NCBI GenBank assembly: GCA_902727935.1
Contig: CACVAX010000013.1
Span: 87,072-151,071 of the forward strand
DNA from: an uncultured Sulfurovum sp.
GTDB taxonomy: Bacteria; Campylobacterota; Campylobacteria; Campylobacterales; Sulfurovaceae
Reading direction: 5' to 3'
Length of the DNA: 64,000 bases
The translations under genes were made by a program, and so were the position numbers. Under the pieces are notes generated by a model that had not been told where the DNA came from, searched no databases, and worked only from the letters and a program-made list of their open reading frames with translations. Numbering within the stretch: position 1 is the first letter of the stretch; each line of letters begins with the position of its first letter. Of this stretch, positions 7,292 through 15,678 are shown piece by piece.

Positions 7292-9645
7292 ATACTCAGT
7301 TCTTCATCATTTAAAATTTTAACAATATTATTATCATTTACTTTATACTCTAAGTTAAATTTTTTACTCTCCCAAAGTCTATTTTTCTCTCTGTAAATTT
7401 TAAACTCTTTTTCTAATGGAATAAGTTCATTTTCTATTTTAGCACCTGTCGTACTTATACCTGCTTTTTCAATTTCTGCTATTGGGATCTCATAATTAAA
7501 CGTCTCTTTTACTTCTACTTTTATTTCTACTGTTCTTTTAGCTTCTAACTCTTTTTTATCTTTTCTAAGCTTTTTCTTTTCATCAGCCATTAAAGCCTCT
7601 TTACCCTTTTTAGATAATTGTTTTTCAATTTCTTCTAATTGCTCTTCAAATTTACTATTAATCGTTTTGGTAGCTTCATTCTTAATAGTTTCATACTCTT
7701 TAGCTTCCTCTTCTGTAAATTTTTTAAAGAATAGTAAACTAGGTTTTACAGTAGCACCTGATGCTATAAAAACATCTTGAGGTATAGAAGTAATTAAAAT
7801 TATTTTTGCTTTACTCTCTACATAATCTCTTACTTTTTGAAGATTAGAGTTATTTAAAACACCCTCAGGTAAAACTATTCCCATTCTTCCACCAGCTTTT
7901 AAAAGGTTTAAACATCTCTCTATAAAAAGTACTTCTGTTAAAGTACTTAATTTACCAGTATCATATAAACTTAATAAAGATTTATTGATGTTGTCATTAA
8001 TTTGACTTTGAGCATCATCATAAGTCTCTTTACCATATCTCTCTTGATATATTGCAATTCTATTATTATCAGTAAGCCTATCTTCTTCTGTAATTTTAAG
8101 AGATTTTTCTATACGAGAACCAAAAGGTGGATTTGTCAGAATAACATCAAAACGGTTTTCAAAGATACCATTTACATTTAGAAGCCCATCATTATGATGC
8201 ACTCCTCCATGACCATCTCCGTGCATTATCATATTCATTTTTGCAGTTCTCGACATTCTTGGATTTGCATCTGTTCCATATATACAGTTATAAGACAATT
8301 CTTTTAATCTGCTATTTTCTATATTTTTATCAAGTTCACCATTTAATTTTGCAAAAAAATTATTTACTTTTTTATCAATTTTAGCTTTTTCTTTATCATT
8401 TAATTTATCATACTCTTCATCATAAAATTTCTTTTTTATAGTCTCTTTTTCTTTTTGAATATCTTCTTCAATTTGACTTCTAACATATTCAAATGATTTT
8501 ATAAGAAAACCACCACTACCACAACAAGGGTCACAAATAATTTCGCCCTCTCTTGGGTCTAAAATATCATTCATAAAATCAACTACTGTACGAGGAGTGA
8601 AAAATTGTCCTAGTTCTCCTCTAAATGTTTTACCTAAAAATTGTTCAAAAGCTATACCCTTAACATCATCTGATGTTATTGAAAGATTGTACTTTTGTAG
8701 TTCTTCTACTATTGCTTCAAAACTTCCTTCTTTTATTCGCATTTTTTCATGTTCGTTAAAAAGGTCATCATTTTTAAATTCTTTTTTTGTCTCATCAAAA
8801 ATTTTATCTATATATGAAGGTATTTGTAACTGTTTTAATTCTAGAACTTTTTTATCTACACTTTTTGCTTTTTCAAAGTCACCTACTTTTATATACTCTT
8901 CTTTATGTTCTTCTTCCCACTCTATCTTATTTTGAATCTCTTTTTTGAAATTATCTATATATTTATTCTTTTCTTTTATAAATTCATTAAGTGAAAAAAG
9001 TTGAGTTTTATTATTACTTCGCTCATATCTTATTTTTATAAACAGTATTTTACTTATCTCATCAAATGCAGCCTCTGGAGAAAGTCTGTCATTATTTCGT
9101 ATAATATTATGGCACTTAGTAAGTAGTTTAGAAAACTCATCTCTTGTAAACGATTTAGTCTGTTTTAAAAGCTCTTCTATTTTTTTATCATTATTTACAA
9201 TATTAAAATTTGGAATATCTATAATTTCTTTAAGTCTTTTCGGAATTTTACCTTTTACAACTTGAAAAATTTTTGTCTCTTTAAGATTTGTAGTTACAAA
9301 AAAGTCTGCTCCTGCCCATGATGCATAGTTTGAGCCTTGAAAATAATCTTCTTCCCTAATAGTTAAGTACTCAGCTTTACACTCTACCACAATTAAGGGA
9401 CTATTCTCTTCATTTTTATCATCTTTAGATTTCCAAATAAGAATATCAGCCATAGCCCGACCTTGCCCTCGTGAAGAATTATTTACTTGAACTTCTTGTT
9501 GCATTTGATCCAAACTATAACCATAACTTTGAACTAGTCTACATATATATTTTTGTCTGACTTCTTCTTCAGGCTTCAATACCAACCATTTATTTTTTAA
9601 TGGTGCATAAATTTTTTTATCTTTGATTTTAACTTGACAAGGCAT
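7288..9645 (-). CDS. Fused HsdR-N nuclease and N6-adenine methyltransferase (HsdM-like)
   Basis: A 785-residue fusion. The N-terminal 150 residues form a PD-(D/E)XK domain of the HSDR_N type: ADILIW with D67, then VVECKAE giving E88 and K90. Residues 155-340 are helical HsdM_N-like with a long coiled-coil insert. The methyltransferase follows: QFFTPRTVVDFM, SAM motif DPCCGSGGF (372-380), and catalytic NPPF (505-508). Near 650-700 is another charged coiled coil. No helicase motifs and no separate hsdR gene occur in the window, so cutting would come from the fused nuclease. This resembles BcgI-like type IIB/IIG enzymes, which pair such an RM subunit with an S subunit. It is the main gene of the defence operon, and its stop overlaps hsdS. 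Confidence 0.88.
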   Translation of the reverse strand: MPCQVKIKDKKIYAPLKNKWLVLKPEEEVRQKYICRLVQSYGYSLDQMQQEVQVNNSSRGQGRAMADILIWKSKDDKNEENSPLIVVECKAEYLTIREEDYFQGSNYASWAGADFFVTTNLKETKIFQVVKGKIPKRLKEIIDIPNFNIVNNDKKIEELLKQTKSFTRDEFSKLLTKCHNIIRNNDRLSPEAAFDEISKILFIKIRYERSNNKTQLFSLNEFIKEKNKYIDNFKKEIQNKIEWEEEHKEEYIKVGDFEKAKSVDKKVLELKQLQIPSYIDKIFDETKKEFKNDDLFNEHEKMRIKEGSFEAIVEELQKYNLSITSDDVKGIAFEQFLGKTFRGELGQFFTPRTVVDFMNDILDPREGEIICDPCCGSGGFLIKSFEYVRSQIEEDIQKEKETIKKKFYDEEYDKLNDKEKAKIDKKVNNFFAKLNGELDKNIENSRLKELSYNCIYGTDANPRMSRTAKMNMIMHGDGHGGVHHNDGLLNVNGIFENRFDVILTNPPFGSRIEKSLKITEEDRLTDNNRIAIYQERYGKETYDDAQSQINDNINKSLLSLYDTGKLSTLTEVLFIERCLNLLKAGGRMGIVLPEGVLNNSNLQKVRDYVESKAKIILITSIPQDVFIASGATVKPSLLFFKKFTEEEAKEYETIKNEATKTINSKFEEQLEEIEKQLSKKGKEALMADEKKKLRKDKKELEAKRTVEIKVEVKETFNYEIPIAEIEKAGISTTGAKIENELIPLEKEFKIYREKNRLWESKKFNLEYKVNDNNIVKILNDEELSI

Positions 9646-9679
9646 ATTTTCTCTTTTGAAATTTAAGTTTTGTATTTTA

Positions 9680-9895
9680 TCATCTTCTTGTTTGATTATT
9701 GATGCTATTAGATTTTATAAAAATATTCTCTTTGAGCTCATCAAGCGTAGAGAACTTTATGTTCTCTTCTTCAAAAGCTAAATCAGCGACAGAAACGGTT
9801 TTATAATCTCCATCAAGAAGTATCTCACAATAATCATCTGTCTGATTTATAACAATAGTATTTTGATTCGTTGGTTTGTAAGTGGCTTTTTTCAA
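9680..9895 (-). CDS. Small protein of unknown function heading the defence operon
   Basis: A 71-residue ORF, 34 nt before the nuclease-methylase gene and on the same strand, so probably its first cistron. It starts at TTG (9893-9895) with AGGGA about 6 nt before it; no better ATG exists. The protein is acidic in the middle (DLAFEEENIKF) and asparagine/threonine-rich at both ends, without membrane segments or a recognised motif. Position suggests a regulator or antitoxin-like partner, but nothing in the sequence proves that. I do not recognise the family. Confidence 0.55.
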   Translation of the reverse strand: MKKATYKPTNQNTIVINQTDDYCEILLDGDYKTVSVADLAFEEENIKFSTLDELKENIFIKSNSINNQTRR

Positions 9896-9949
9896 ATGAT
9901 TTCCCTATTTCCAATTGAGTAAACCATTATAACTCAAAAAGAGCCACTT

Positions 9950-10054
9950 GACAAATATCAACCAAGAACCACCCGAATAGATTTTTTACACATCAACAGT
10001 ATGAATGCACCAACATCACGATATGTAACACATAAAATAAACCTTGAAGCATAA
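9950..10054 (+). pseudogene. Decayed C-terminal remnant of a second hemerythrin gene
   Basis: Translation with one frame correction gives INQEPPE(stop)IF-LHINSMNAPTS, then INLEA(stop). It matches the end of the hemerythrin at 820-1248 (IRKSPEWIVLHINSVDAPTS ... MEREA). The conserved Trp is a TAG and one base is missing in the T run after it. Nothing upstream codes for the rest of the domain, because the defence island begins there. It marks the distal edge of the island and may be half of an old tandem hemerythrin pair. Confidence 0.75.
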
Positions 10055-10203
10055 AGTTGAGAGGAGATAGAGGGTTATTACGCTAAGATTATGCCTAACA
10101 AACATTCCTCTCATGGAGACCCATCATCAAATTAAAATCTATATTCTCAAATAGTTTCGGTATTCTTTTTTCACGTGTTACAGGTCTTGGACGTGATGTT
10201 GCT

Positions 10204-11544
10204 ATGGCATCTGCTCTTGGTGCTTCTATCTGGACAGACATCTTCTTTGTAGCCTTTAAACTTCCCAACCTTTTTAGACGAATCTTTGCCGAGGGTGCTT
10301 TTACCCAAGCATTTATGCCTTCCTTCATAGCTTCTAAACAAAAAGGCGTTTTTGCCACGGCTATTTTCTTACGTTTTATGCTCATACTCATAGCTTTCTC
10401 TCTCTTGGTGACCATCTTTCCTGAAATACTTACTAAAATTATTACTCCCGATTGGTCAAGTGAACAAATAGCCCAAACAGCCCCATTAACTGCCATTAAC
10501 TTTTGGTATTTGGATTTAGTCTTTATTGTTACCTTTTTAGCAACACTGCTACAATACAAAGAACACTTTGCAACCTCTGCTATGTCGACAGCACTGCTTA
10601 ATATTTCTATGATATCTGCTCTACTTTTTTACATGAAAGACGAGCCTCAAACCATTGTTATCGCTCTTTCTTTTGCTGTAATCATTGGGGGTATTCTTCA
10701 AGTTATTGCCCACCTCATCGCCATTAAACAATTTAACTTACAACGCATACTTATTGGTGGTTGGAAATACCGAAACAAAAAGAGTAAACAAAAAGATTTA
10801 AACAAAGAAAAAAAAGAATTTAATAATCTATTTTTCCCTTCTGTTTGGGGAAACTCCATGCCTCAAATCTCTTCGTTTATAGATACTATTTTGGCTTCCT
10901 TTCTTATCTCTGGTTCTATCTCTTATCTTTTCTATGCCAACCGAATTTTTCAACTTCCTCTAGCCATTATTGCCATTGCAGCCTCTATTGCACTTTTTCC
11001 TGCCATTTCAAAGGCTATTAAACATGATAATGAAGCCTTAGCCTATCAACACCTAAACCGTGTTTTTTGGATTCTTTTAGCGTTACTTGGTTTGGCAACA
11101 CTCACAGGAATTATATTAGCAGAGCCTATTGTTTGGTTACTCTTTGAAAGAGGTGCTTACACAGCCGAGATGACAGCAAGTACAGCCTCTGTTTTAGCCA
11201 TGTACATGCTAGGGCTTATTCCTTACGGTTTAGCCAAACTCTTTGCACTCTTTCTTTACGCTAAAAAAGAGCATAAAAAAGCTGCAAAAATAGCCACTAT
11301 TACCCTGCTTATCAATATCATGGTATCTTTTACCCTTATGAAACTCATGGGTGCACCTGGTTTGGCATTGGCTGGAAGTATTGGAGGATTGATCTTTTTT
11401 ATATTGACACTTAGAGGGATAGGGTTTCATATTTTTACAAATATCATGAATTTAAAGAAACTTATCTACTTAGGCATAGGCTTAAGTATTTCTGCACTGA
11501 TGTTAATATTTATAAATGAATTAATTATGAATTGGATTCGATAA
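10204..11544 (+). CDS. murJ: Lipid II flippase MurJ (MviN), N-terminal start unclear
   Basis: MurJ moves the peptidoglycan precursor lipid II across the inner membrane. The 446-residue ORF has about 13-14 membrane segments and the family block FFVAFKLPNLFRRIFAEGAFTQAF. The conserved start of the family is coded upstream in the same frame: 27 codons from 10123 give IIKLKSIFSNSFGILFSRVTGLGRDVA, but no ATG, GTG or TTG exists between the in-frame TAA and 10204. A GGAGA site at about 10116 is spaced for an ATC at 10123 or 10126. Either a rare ATC start, a base error, or a truncated protein lacking the first helix is implied. ORF coordinates are kept here. Confidence 0.9.
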   Translation: MASALGASIWTDIFFVAFKLPNLFRRIFAEGAFTQAFMPSFIASKQKGVFATAIFLRFMLILIAFSLLVTIFPEILTKIITPDWSSEQIAQTAPLTAINFWYLDLVFIVTFLATLLQYKEHFATSAMSTALLNISMISALLFYMKDEPQTIVIALSFAVIIGGILQVIAHLIAIKQFNLQRILIGGWKYRNKKSKQKDLNKEKKEFNNLFFPSVWGNSMPQISSFIDTILASFLISGSISYLFYANRIFQLPLAIIAIAASIALFPAISKAIKHDNEALAYQHLNRVFWILLALLGLATLTGIILAEPIVWLLFERGAYTAEMTASTASVLAMYMLGLIPYGLAKLFALFLYAKKEHKKAAKIATITLLINIMVSFTLMKLMGAPGLALAGSIGGLIFFILTLRGIGFHIFTNIMNLKKLIYLGIGLSISALMLIFINELIMNWIR

Positions 11545-11580
11545 ATTAGAAGCGATGCCTATTGAGCATCGTCTTCTAAT
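11545..11580. terminator. Bidirectional terminator between murJ and the Spy-like gene
   Basis: ATTAGAAG pairs with CTTCTAAT, and inside it GATGC pairs with GCATC around a 7-nt loop. The genes converge here and the stem can serve both. Confidence 0.75.
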
Positions 11581-11594
11581 ATCAAGATATACGA

Positions 11595-12044
11595 TTACTT
11601 AGTTTGTAATGCTTGAACAAACTGAACTCTCTGCTCAGGTGTTAAGATGGCTAAAACTTTTTCCATCATGTCAGCTTTCATATTTGCTTTAAAAGTTGCT
11701 CTTTCTACTGATTTTGCAATCATTCCTTCTCTATCTACACCATCCATAGTGATAAATTTAGGTCTAGTCCCTGAAGCTTTCATCTCTTCACGTTTTGCTC
11801 TCATCGTAGCTTTCATTGCCTTACGAGCCTCTTTAATACTTGCTTTTTGTTCTGATGTGATGTTTGCTGCTTTAAGTGCTGATTTTATTTTAAACATTTT
11901 ATGTGCTTTACCACCTTTATAATGCTTTCCACTTCTTTCACACTTACTTGTTTTACAGTCTGGCTTAACACTCTCTGCACTTACTGCTGTTGTTGCCATA
12001 ATTCCTGAAATTGTTACGATTGCTAATGTTTTTAAAACTTTCAT
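11595..12044 (-). CDS. Periplasmic Spy/CpxP-like protein with LTxxQ motif
   Basis: A 149-residue secreted protein. A signal peptide is evident (MKVLKTLAIVTISGIMATTAVSA). The mature protein is small, very basic and helical, with two repeats of the type ANITSEQKASIKEARKAM and LTPEQRVQFVQAL, the LTxxQ-like motif of Spy/CpxP chaperones and metal-binding relatives such as ZraP. Two cysteines close together (DCKTSKC) and a His/Lys/Gly stretch follow the cleavage site and could bind metal. It is monocistronic with murJ convergent. The likely role is envelope stress or metal buffering, by family inference. Confidence 0.72.
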   Translation of the reverse strand: MKVLKTLAIVTISGIMATTAVSAESVKPDCKTSKCERSGKHYKGGKAHKMFKIKSALKAANITSEQKASIKEARKAMKATMRAKREEMKASGTRPKFITMDGVDREGMIAKSVERATFKANMKADMMEKVLAILTPEQRVQFVQALQTK

Positions 12045-12146
12045 TTTAAGTCCTTTAAGTTTTGATAACCGTATTATGAATCATGAACATTAACAGAGTT
12101 GTCATCTTTTATTAACGAAGATTAACAAGGGTAAAAAAGTTTTATT

Positions 12147-12965
12147 TTATTTTTTCTTCTTCATTACTTCTTCTAAATTTTCAACTTTTTCAATCAAAAG
12201 ACGGTTCTGTATAATCAACTCTTTTAGCATCTCTTTTTCATTCTTTTTTTCTTCTACTTTCTCTTTACTATGCTCTTCATTTAAAGTCTCAATAATAATC
12301 CCTATAATCATATTAAGAAAGGTATAGGCTGTTAAGACAATAAATGAAATATAAAATACCCAACTGTAAGGATGCATCTCCATACTCTCTTGCATAATGT
12401 CTGTCCAGCCTTCAAAAGTCATAATCTGAAACAGTGTCAACAACGCAGCACCCAAGTCCGACCAAGCTCCTGATTTAGCATTTTCAAAAAAGATGGTTCC
12501 CATCACAGCATAAATATAAAAGATGATAAACATAAGCAATAATACATATCCAATAGACTTCGCCGACCTAAAGAGTGCATTCAGTATCTCTTTAAGTTCA
12601 GGCAAGATAGTAATAAGCCGTAAGATTCTAAAGATACGTAGTAAACGTGCCACAGCCGATTCGTTTCCATCTATTGGAATTAAACTCGCAGCCACTATCA
12701 CAAAGTCAAAAATATTCCAACCATCTTTAAAAAAATCCAATGGCTTTTCATAAGAAGAGATACGCATAATAATTTCCATCACAAAAATAATGGTAATCAT
12801 TTGATCAAGCGTAAAAATAACTTCTTGGTAAACAGGGTCTAGTTCAAAAGTATCTATCCCTACTAACAGGGCAGAAAAGATAATAATACTCATCATGAAG
12901 AATTCAAAGTATTTATTGTAAATTATAAGGGCTAGGGTTTCTCTTAGTTCGGCTATAGATATCAT
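12147..12965 (-). CDS. Single-domain voltage-gated cation channel (NaChBac-like)
   Basis: A 272-residue ion transport protein with six membrane segments, forming a homotetramer by family analogy. S4 has spaced arginines (RLLRIFRILRLI). The pore helix and filter read LFQIMTFEGWTDIM, with the ring glutamate of bacterial sodium channels but Gly-Trp-Thr-Asp rather than the Ser-Trp-Ala/Ser-x of NaChBac/NavAb. S6 (LNMIIGIIIETL) is followed by a long charged coiled coil to the C-terminus, as in bacterial Nav channels. It may conduct Na+ or Ca2+; the extra Asp could favour divalent ions. It is monocistronic. Confidence 0.87.
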   Translation of the reverse strand: MISIAELRETLALIIYNKYFEFFMMSIIIFSALLVGIDTFELDPVYQEVIFTLDQMITIIFVMEIIMRISSYEKPLDFFKDGWNIFDFVIVAASLIPIDGNESAVARLLRIFRILRLITILPELKEILNALFRSAKSIGYVLLLMFIIFYIYAVMGTIFFENAKSGAWSDLGAALLTLFQIMTFEGWTDIMQESMEMHPYSWVFYISFIVLTAYTFLNMIIGIIIETLNEEHSKEKVEEKKNEKEMLKELIIQNRLLIEKVENLEEVMKKKK

Positions 12966-13099
12966 GTTGGCATAATATAAAAAAAATGGAGAGAAAAGCT
13001 TTAGTTTATAAGAAGAGTTTTTAAATTATTAGTTAACTCTTTCTAAAGGGAACAGTCTCAATACTCCCACCCAATATCAAAGCCATTTTTATACTGCTC

Positions 13100-13321
13100 T
13101 CATGGTAAGTACATTGTATTGTTATTTTTAGTATAGCCAAAAAATTTGAAAACTTGATGATGATAAAATTTATTTCCTCTTAATCCTAAACCTTGATTTA
13201 ATACCTTGAAAAACCTATCTATACTAACAATGATTCTTAGAATTAGAACTATAGAGACAAAAAAGTCTTTACCTAGCTCATAAACCGATTTCTTATTATT
13301 TTTAAGTCTTTTCTCTAACAT
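13100..13321 (-). CDS. Short hypothetical ORF
   Basis: A 73-residue ORF from the ATG at 13321, preceded by AAGGGA with good spacing (the track's start is an upstream TTG). It is basic with one hydrophobic stretch (FFVSIVLILRIIVSI) that could be a membrane helix. I recognise no family. It lies alone between the channel and the porin; it could be a real small membrane protein or a gene remnant. Confidence 0.3.
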   Translation of the reverse strand: MLEKRLKNNKKSVYELGKDFFVSIVLILRIIVSIDRFFKVLNQGLGLRGNKFYHHQVFKFFGYTKNNNTMYLP

Positions 13322-13386
13322 GGTAAGTCCCTTCAATCTTATATGTCATACTTTAATATATGAGAACTTACACATCGCTTTTGACC

Positions 13387-14835
13387 CTAAAACAAATAAT
13401 TCACCTCAAACCGAATATCCGTATAAGAAGGATTCAACTTCTTTGTTCCATCCAATGCAATAGTATTTTCATCACCCAAAACCCGAACCATCCGTAACTT
13501 AGTATAGAGATTCTTATAATCCTCAAACTTCTTAATTAAATCTAGTTGTAAAACATTTGAGTCGGCTTGTACTCCTGATTTATCATCATCAAAGTCTTGG
13601 ATACCAAAACGCATTTGAGCATGAAGGTTTTGCTCTTTAAAGTCATAGTCACCTTGAAGTACATAAGAAGTGGTATTGGCATACCAGTTGTACTGTAAAA
13701 GGGTATAGCCATAGCCATTAGTTGGAAAAGAACGCCAAGGAGATATAATGTCTGCTTTGTCTGCTATTTTAGAAATACCTGAACGAATTCGCCACCTATT
13801 TTTTCCTACATCTAAACGTACACCATATAAATCTGTCTCAACAGAATTTTTGTTATTATAAGCCACATTATTAATCTTTAAGTTCGCACCACCCATTACT
13901 CCTGCTCCATGATCGAACTGATGCATGTATCTGATAGAGGGTGAAAGTAGGTAGCCATTTTTGGTTTTGTATTTATAGGTTAAGTCCGTTCCAAAAGTTG
14001 AAAAGAGTTCAGGAACCAATGTATAACTCGCTATATAATTAAAGTCATTGTTTTTAGCATTAGAAAACTCCATAAACATGAGTCGGTCTTCAATTCCTTT
14101 TTCATTTAATTTTGACAAGGTAATCCCCCTATGCATCGCTGTATCATCATTTTCTCGCCATTTGTCGTACTCACCTGCTCCATCGTCATACGCAAAAAGA
14201 TGGTGAAAATTGTTATGGTCACGTAGTTTTTGTTTTACCAAATAACCTGTCCAGAGTTTATGACCATTTATGGCTTTTGAAGCCCATGTAATGCCTTCAA
14301 AAGTATTGGGAATCATCTTAATATCATTGCTCTTTGTTAAATAGCTCTCTACAATTTGTCGCCCTATTTTTACAGCGTTTTTTTCGTTTTTTATTTCAAG
14401 GTAAGCTACAGCTAGATTCGTCATACCATATCTGTTTTTAGTGGCTACATCATGACGATTTAAAACGCCTTTTCCTACTTTGTAATAACTTAGGTTCGTT
14501 TTGTCCATGTGCCAAGGGTTTTGAGAAGTGTACAGACGAGCTGTAAACCCTACGCCATTGAGGTAAGCACTTTTATAATGCACACTGCCACCTACTCCTA
14601 GAGTTTGATGGTTACCTGTTTTTCCTTCTATCTCTTCATCCCAGTCAAATGAAAAGGAGTTAAAACGCAAACGTCCGTAAAATTCACCTTTGCTTATTGC
14701 TTCACTTAAGCTCTCTACCTCTTTAGGAACTTCTAAAACGGTCAGCGTTGAATTGGCATTGAGTATGCGTTTTGTTTGTTCTCTTGCCCAACTCATAGAC
14801 ATGAGTATGGTCATCATAAAAAATAGTCGCATCAT
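13387..14835 (-). CDS. OprD-like outer-membrane porin
   Basis: A 482-residue outer-membrane protein: short signal peptide (MMRLFFMMTILMSMSWA), then alternating beta-strand sequence with many aromatic residues and a C-terminal phenylalanine (FEVNYLF) needed for BAM assembly. The segment GKGVLNRHDVATKNRYGMTNLAV and the K/R-rich strands fit the OprD/OccK family of substrate-specific 18-strand porins common in Campylobacterota. It starts 4 nt after the modE stop on the same strand, so it is probably in the modE operon. That suggests a link to molybdate, tungstate or an Mo-enzyme substrate, which is inference only. Confidence 0.8.
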   Translation of the reverse strand: MMRLFFMMTILMSMSWAREQTKRILNANSTLTVLEVPKEVESLSEAISKGEFYGRLRFNSFSFDWDEEIEGKTGNHQTLGVGGSVHYKSAYLNGVGFTARLYTSQNPWHMDKTNLSYYKVGKGVLNRHDVATKNRYGMTNLAVAYLEIKNEKNAVKIGRQIVESYLTKSNDIKMIPNTFEGITWASKAINGHKLWTGYLVKQKLRDHNNFHHLFAYDDGAGEYDKWRENDDTAMHRGITLSKLNEKGIEDRLMFMEFSNAKNNDFNYIASYTLVPELFSTFGTDLTYKYKTKNGYLLSPSIRYMHQFDHGAGVMGGANLKINNVAYNNKNSVETDLYGVRLDVGKNRWRIRSGISKIADKADIISPWRSFPTNGYGYTLLQYNWYANTTSYVLQGDYDFKEQNLHAQMRFGIQDFDDDKSGVQADSNVLQLDLIKKFEDYKNLYTKLRMVRVLGDENTIALDGTKKLNPSYTDIRFEVNYLF

Positions 14836-14839
14836 GCTC

Positions 14840-15604
14840 TTAGCGTCCTATCATAATGTCTTTAGCCGAAATAACAGCATGGGCTTTGACAGTAACACTT
14901 AACAACTCTTTACTAATGGGCATAACAGCAACAAGCGTTTCACCCTCACCTATGTCAAGAATAATCTCTGCATTATCTTTACCTTTTTCAATATGTGTAA
15001 CCAGCCCATTAAATACATTTTTCTCTTCTACTTCACCCTCAACTATCTTTACTGAAGTTGATTTAAAAATTGCCATTACCTCATCTGAAACTTTTAAATT
15101 CAAAGATTCTACGGCTGTATTGGTAATGATGGAAGTCAGTTCATACCCACTCTTTAATGCTAAGATGATTTCAGAATTAACCTCTTTTTGTTTGATGGAT
15201 TTAATACGCCCTTGAATCTGATTTCTAGCACTTATTTGTAATCCTAAACGCCCTATGTCATTTAATACTCCTTTATCTATGTCCGTTAATTCTTGTAATC
15301 TTTTTAAAAAACGTTGATGCTCACTCTGAAGTTGACGGTAACTTAACAGTAGATTTTCACCATAAGGAGTTAGCTTTGTTCCCCCTCCTCCCATTCCTCC
15401 TGTAGCTTTAACCACCACTGGTGTATGTGCAAGGTTATTCATCTTATCCACAGCCTCCCATGCTGTTTTATAACTCATGGGTACTTCTTTGGCTGCTTTA
15501 GTTATAGAACCTGTACGTCCTATCGCAAATAATAATTCTATACGTTTTTCAAGTAAAAAAGGTTGATTAAAAAGTTCAAGTGTTAAATTAGAAGAGATAT
15601 TCAT
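14840..15604 (-). CDS. modE: Molybdate-responsive transcriptional regulator ModE
   Basis: A 254-residue ModE, full length. The N-terminal LysR-like winged helix is visible as LLFAIGRTGSITKAAKEVPMS followed by YKTAWEAVDKMNN. Then come VVKATGGMGGGGTKLTPYG and a dimerisation helix. Two TOBE/MOP repeats follow, the first starting ISARNQIQGRIKSI and the second LKVSDEVMAIFKSTSVKIVEG, which bind molybdate or tungstate. In the family, metal-bound ModE represses mod transport genes and activates molybdoenzyme genes. A ModE-type palindrome lies 26 nt upstream of its start, so it probably controls itself and the porin gene behind it. No modABC genes are in the window. Confidence 0.92.
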   Translation of the reverse strand: MNISSNLTLELFNQPFLLEKRIELLFAIGRTGSITKAAKEVPMSYKTAWEAVDKMNNLAHTPVVVKATGGMGGGGTKLTPYGENLLLSYRQLQSEHQRFLKRLQELTDIDKGVLNDIGRLGLQISARNQIQGRIKSIKQKEVNSEIILALKSGYELTSIITNTAVESLNLKVSDEVMAIFKSTSVKIVEGEVEEKNVFNGLVTHIEKGKDNAEIILDIGEGETLVAVMPISKELLSVTVKAHAVISAKDIMIGR

Positions 15605-15629
15605 GGCTCACCTTAATAAAATTTTAGAG

Positions 15630-15653
15630 GGTTATATAGATTAGTACATAACC
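15630..15653. promoter_or_regulatory. ModE operator
   Basis: Half-sites GGTTATATA (15630-15638) and TACATAACC (15645-15653) form an inverted repeat around a 6-nt spacer. The core GTTATAT-N7-TACATAAC is the same as in the well-known Escherichia coli modA operator as I remember it. It lies upstream of modE and fits autoregulation. Confidence 0.8.
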
Positions 15654-15678
15654 AAAAATGAGCAGAATTATAGCGTTG

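Noticed and set aside
10095-10559. Minus-strand ORF of 154 residues over the murJ start
   Set aside because: Basic low-complexity shadow of murJ; the plus-strand frame has the family motifs.
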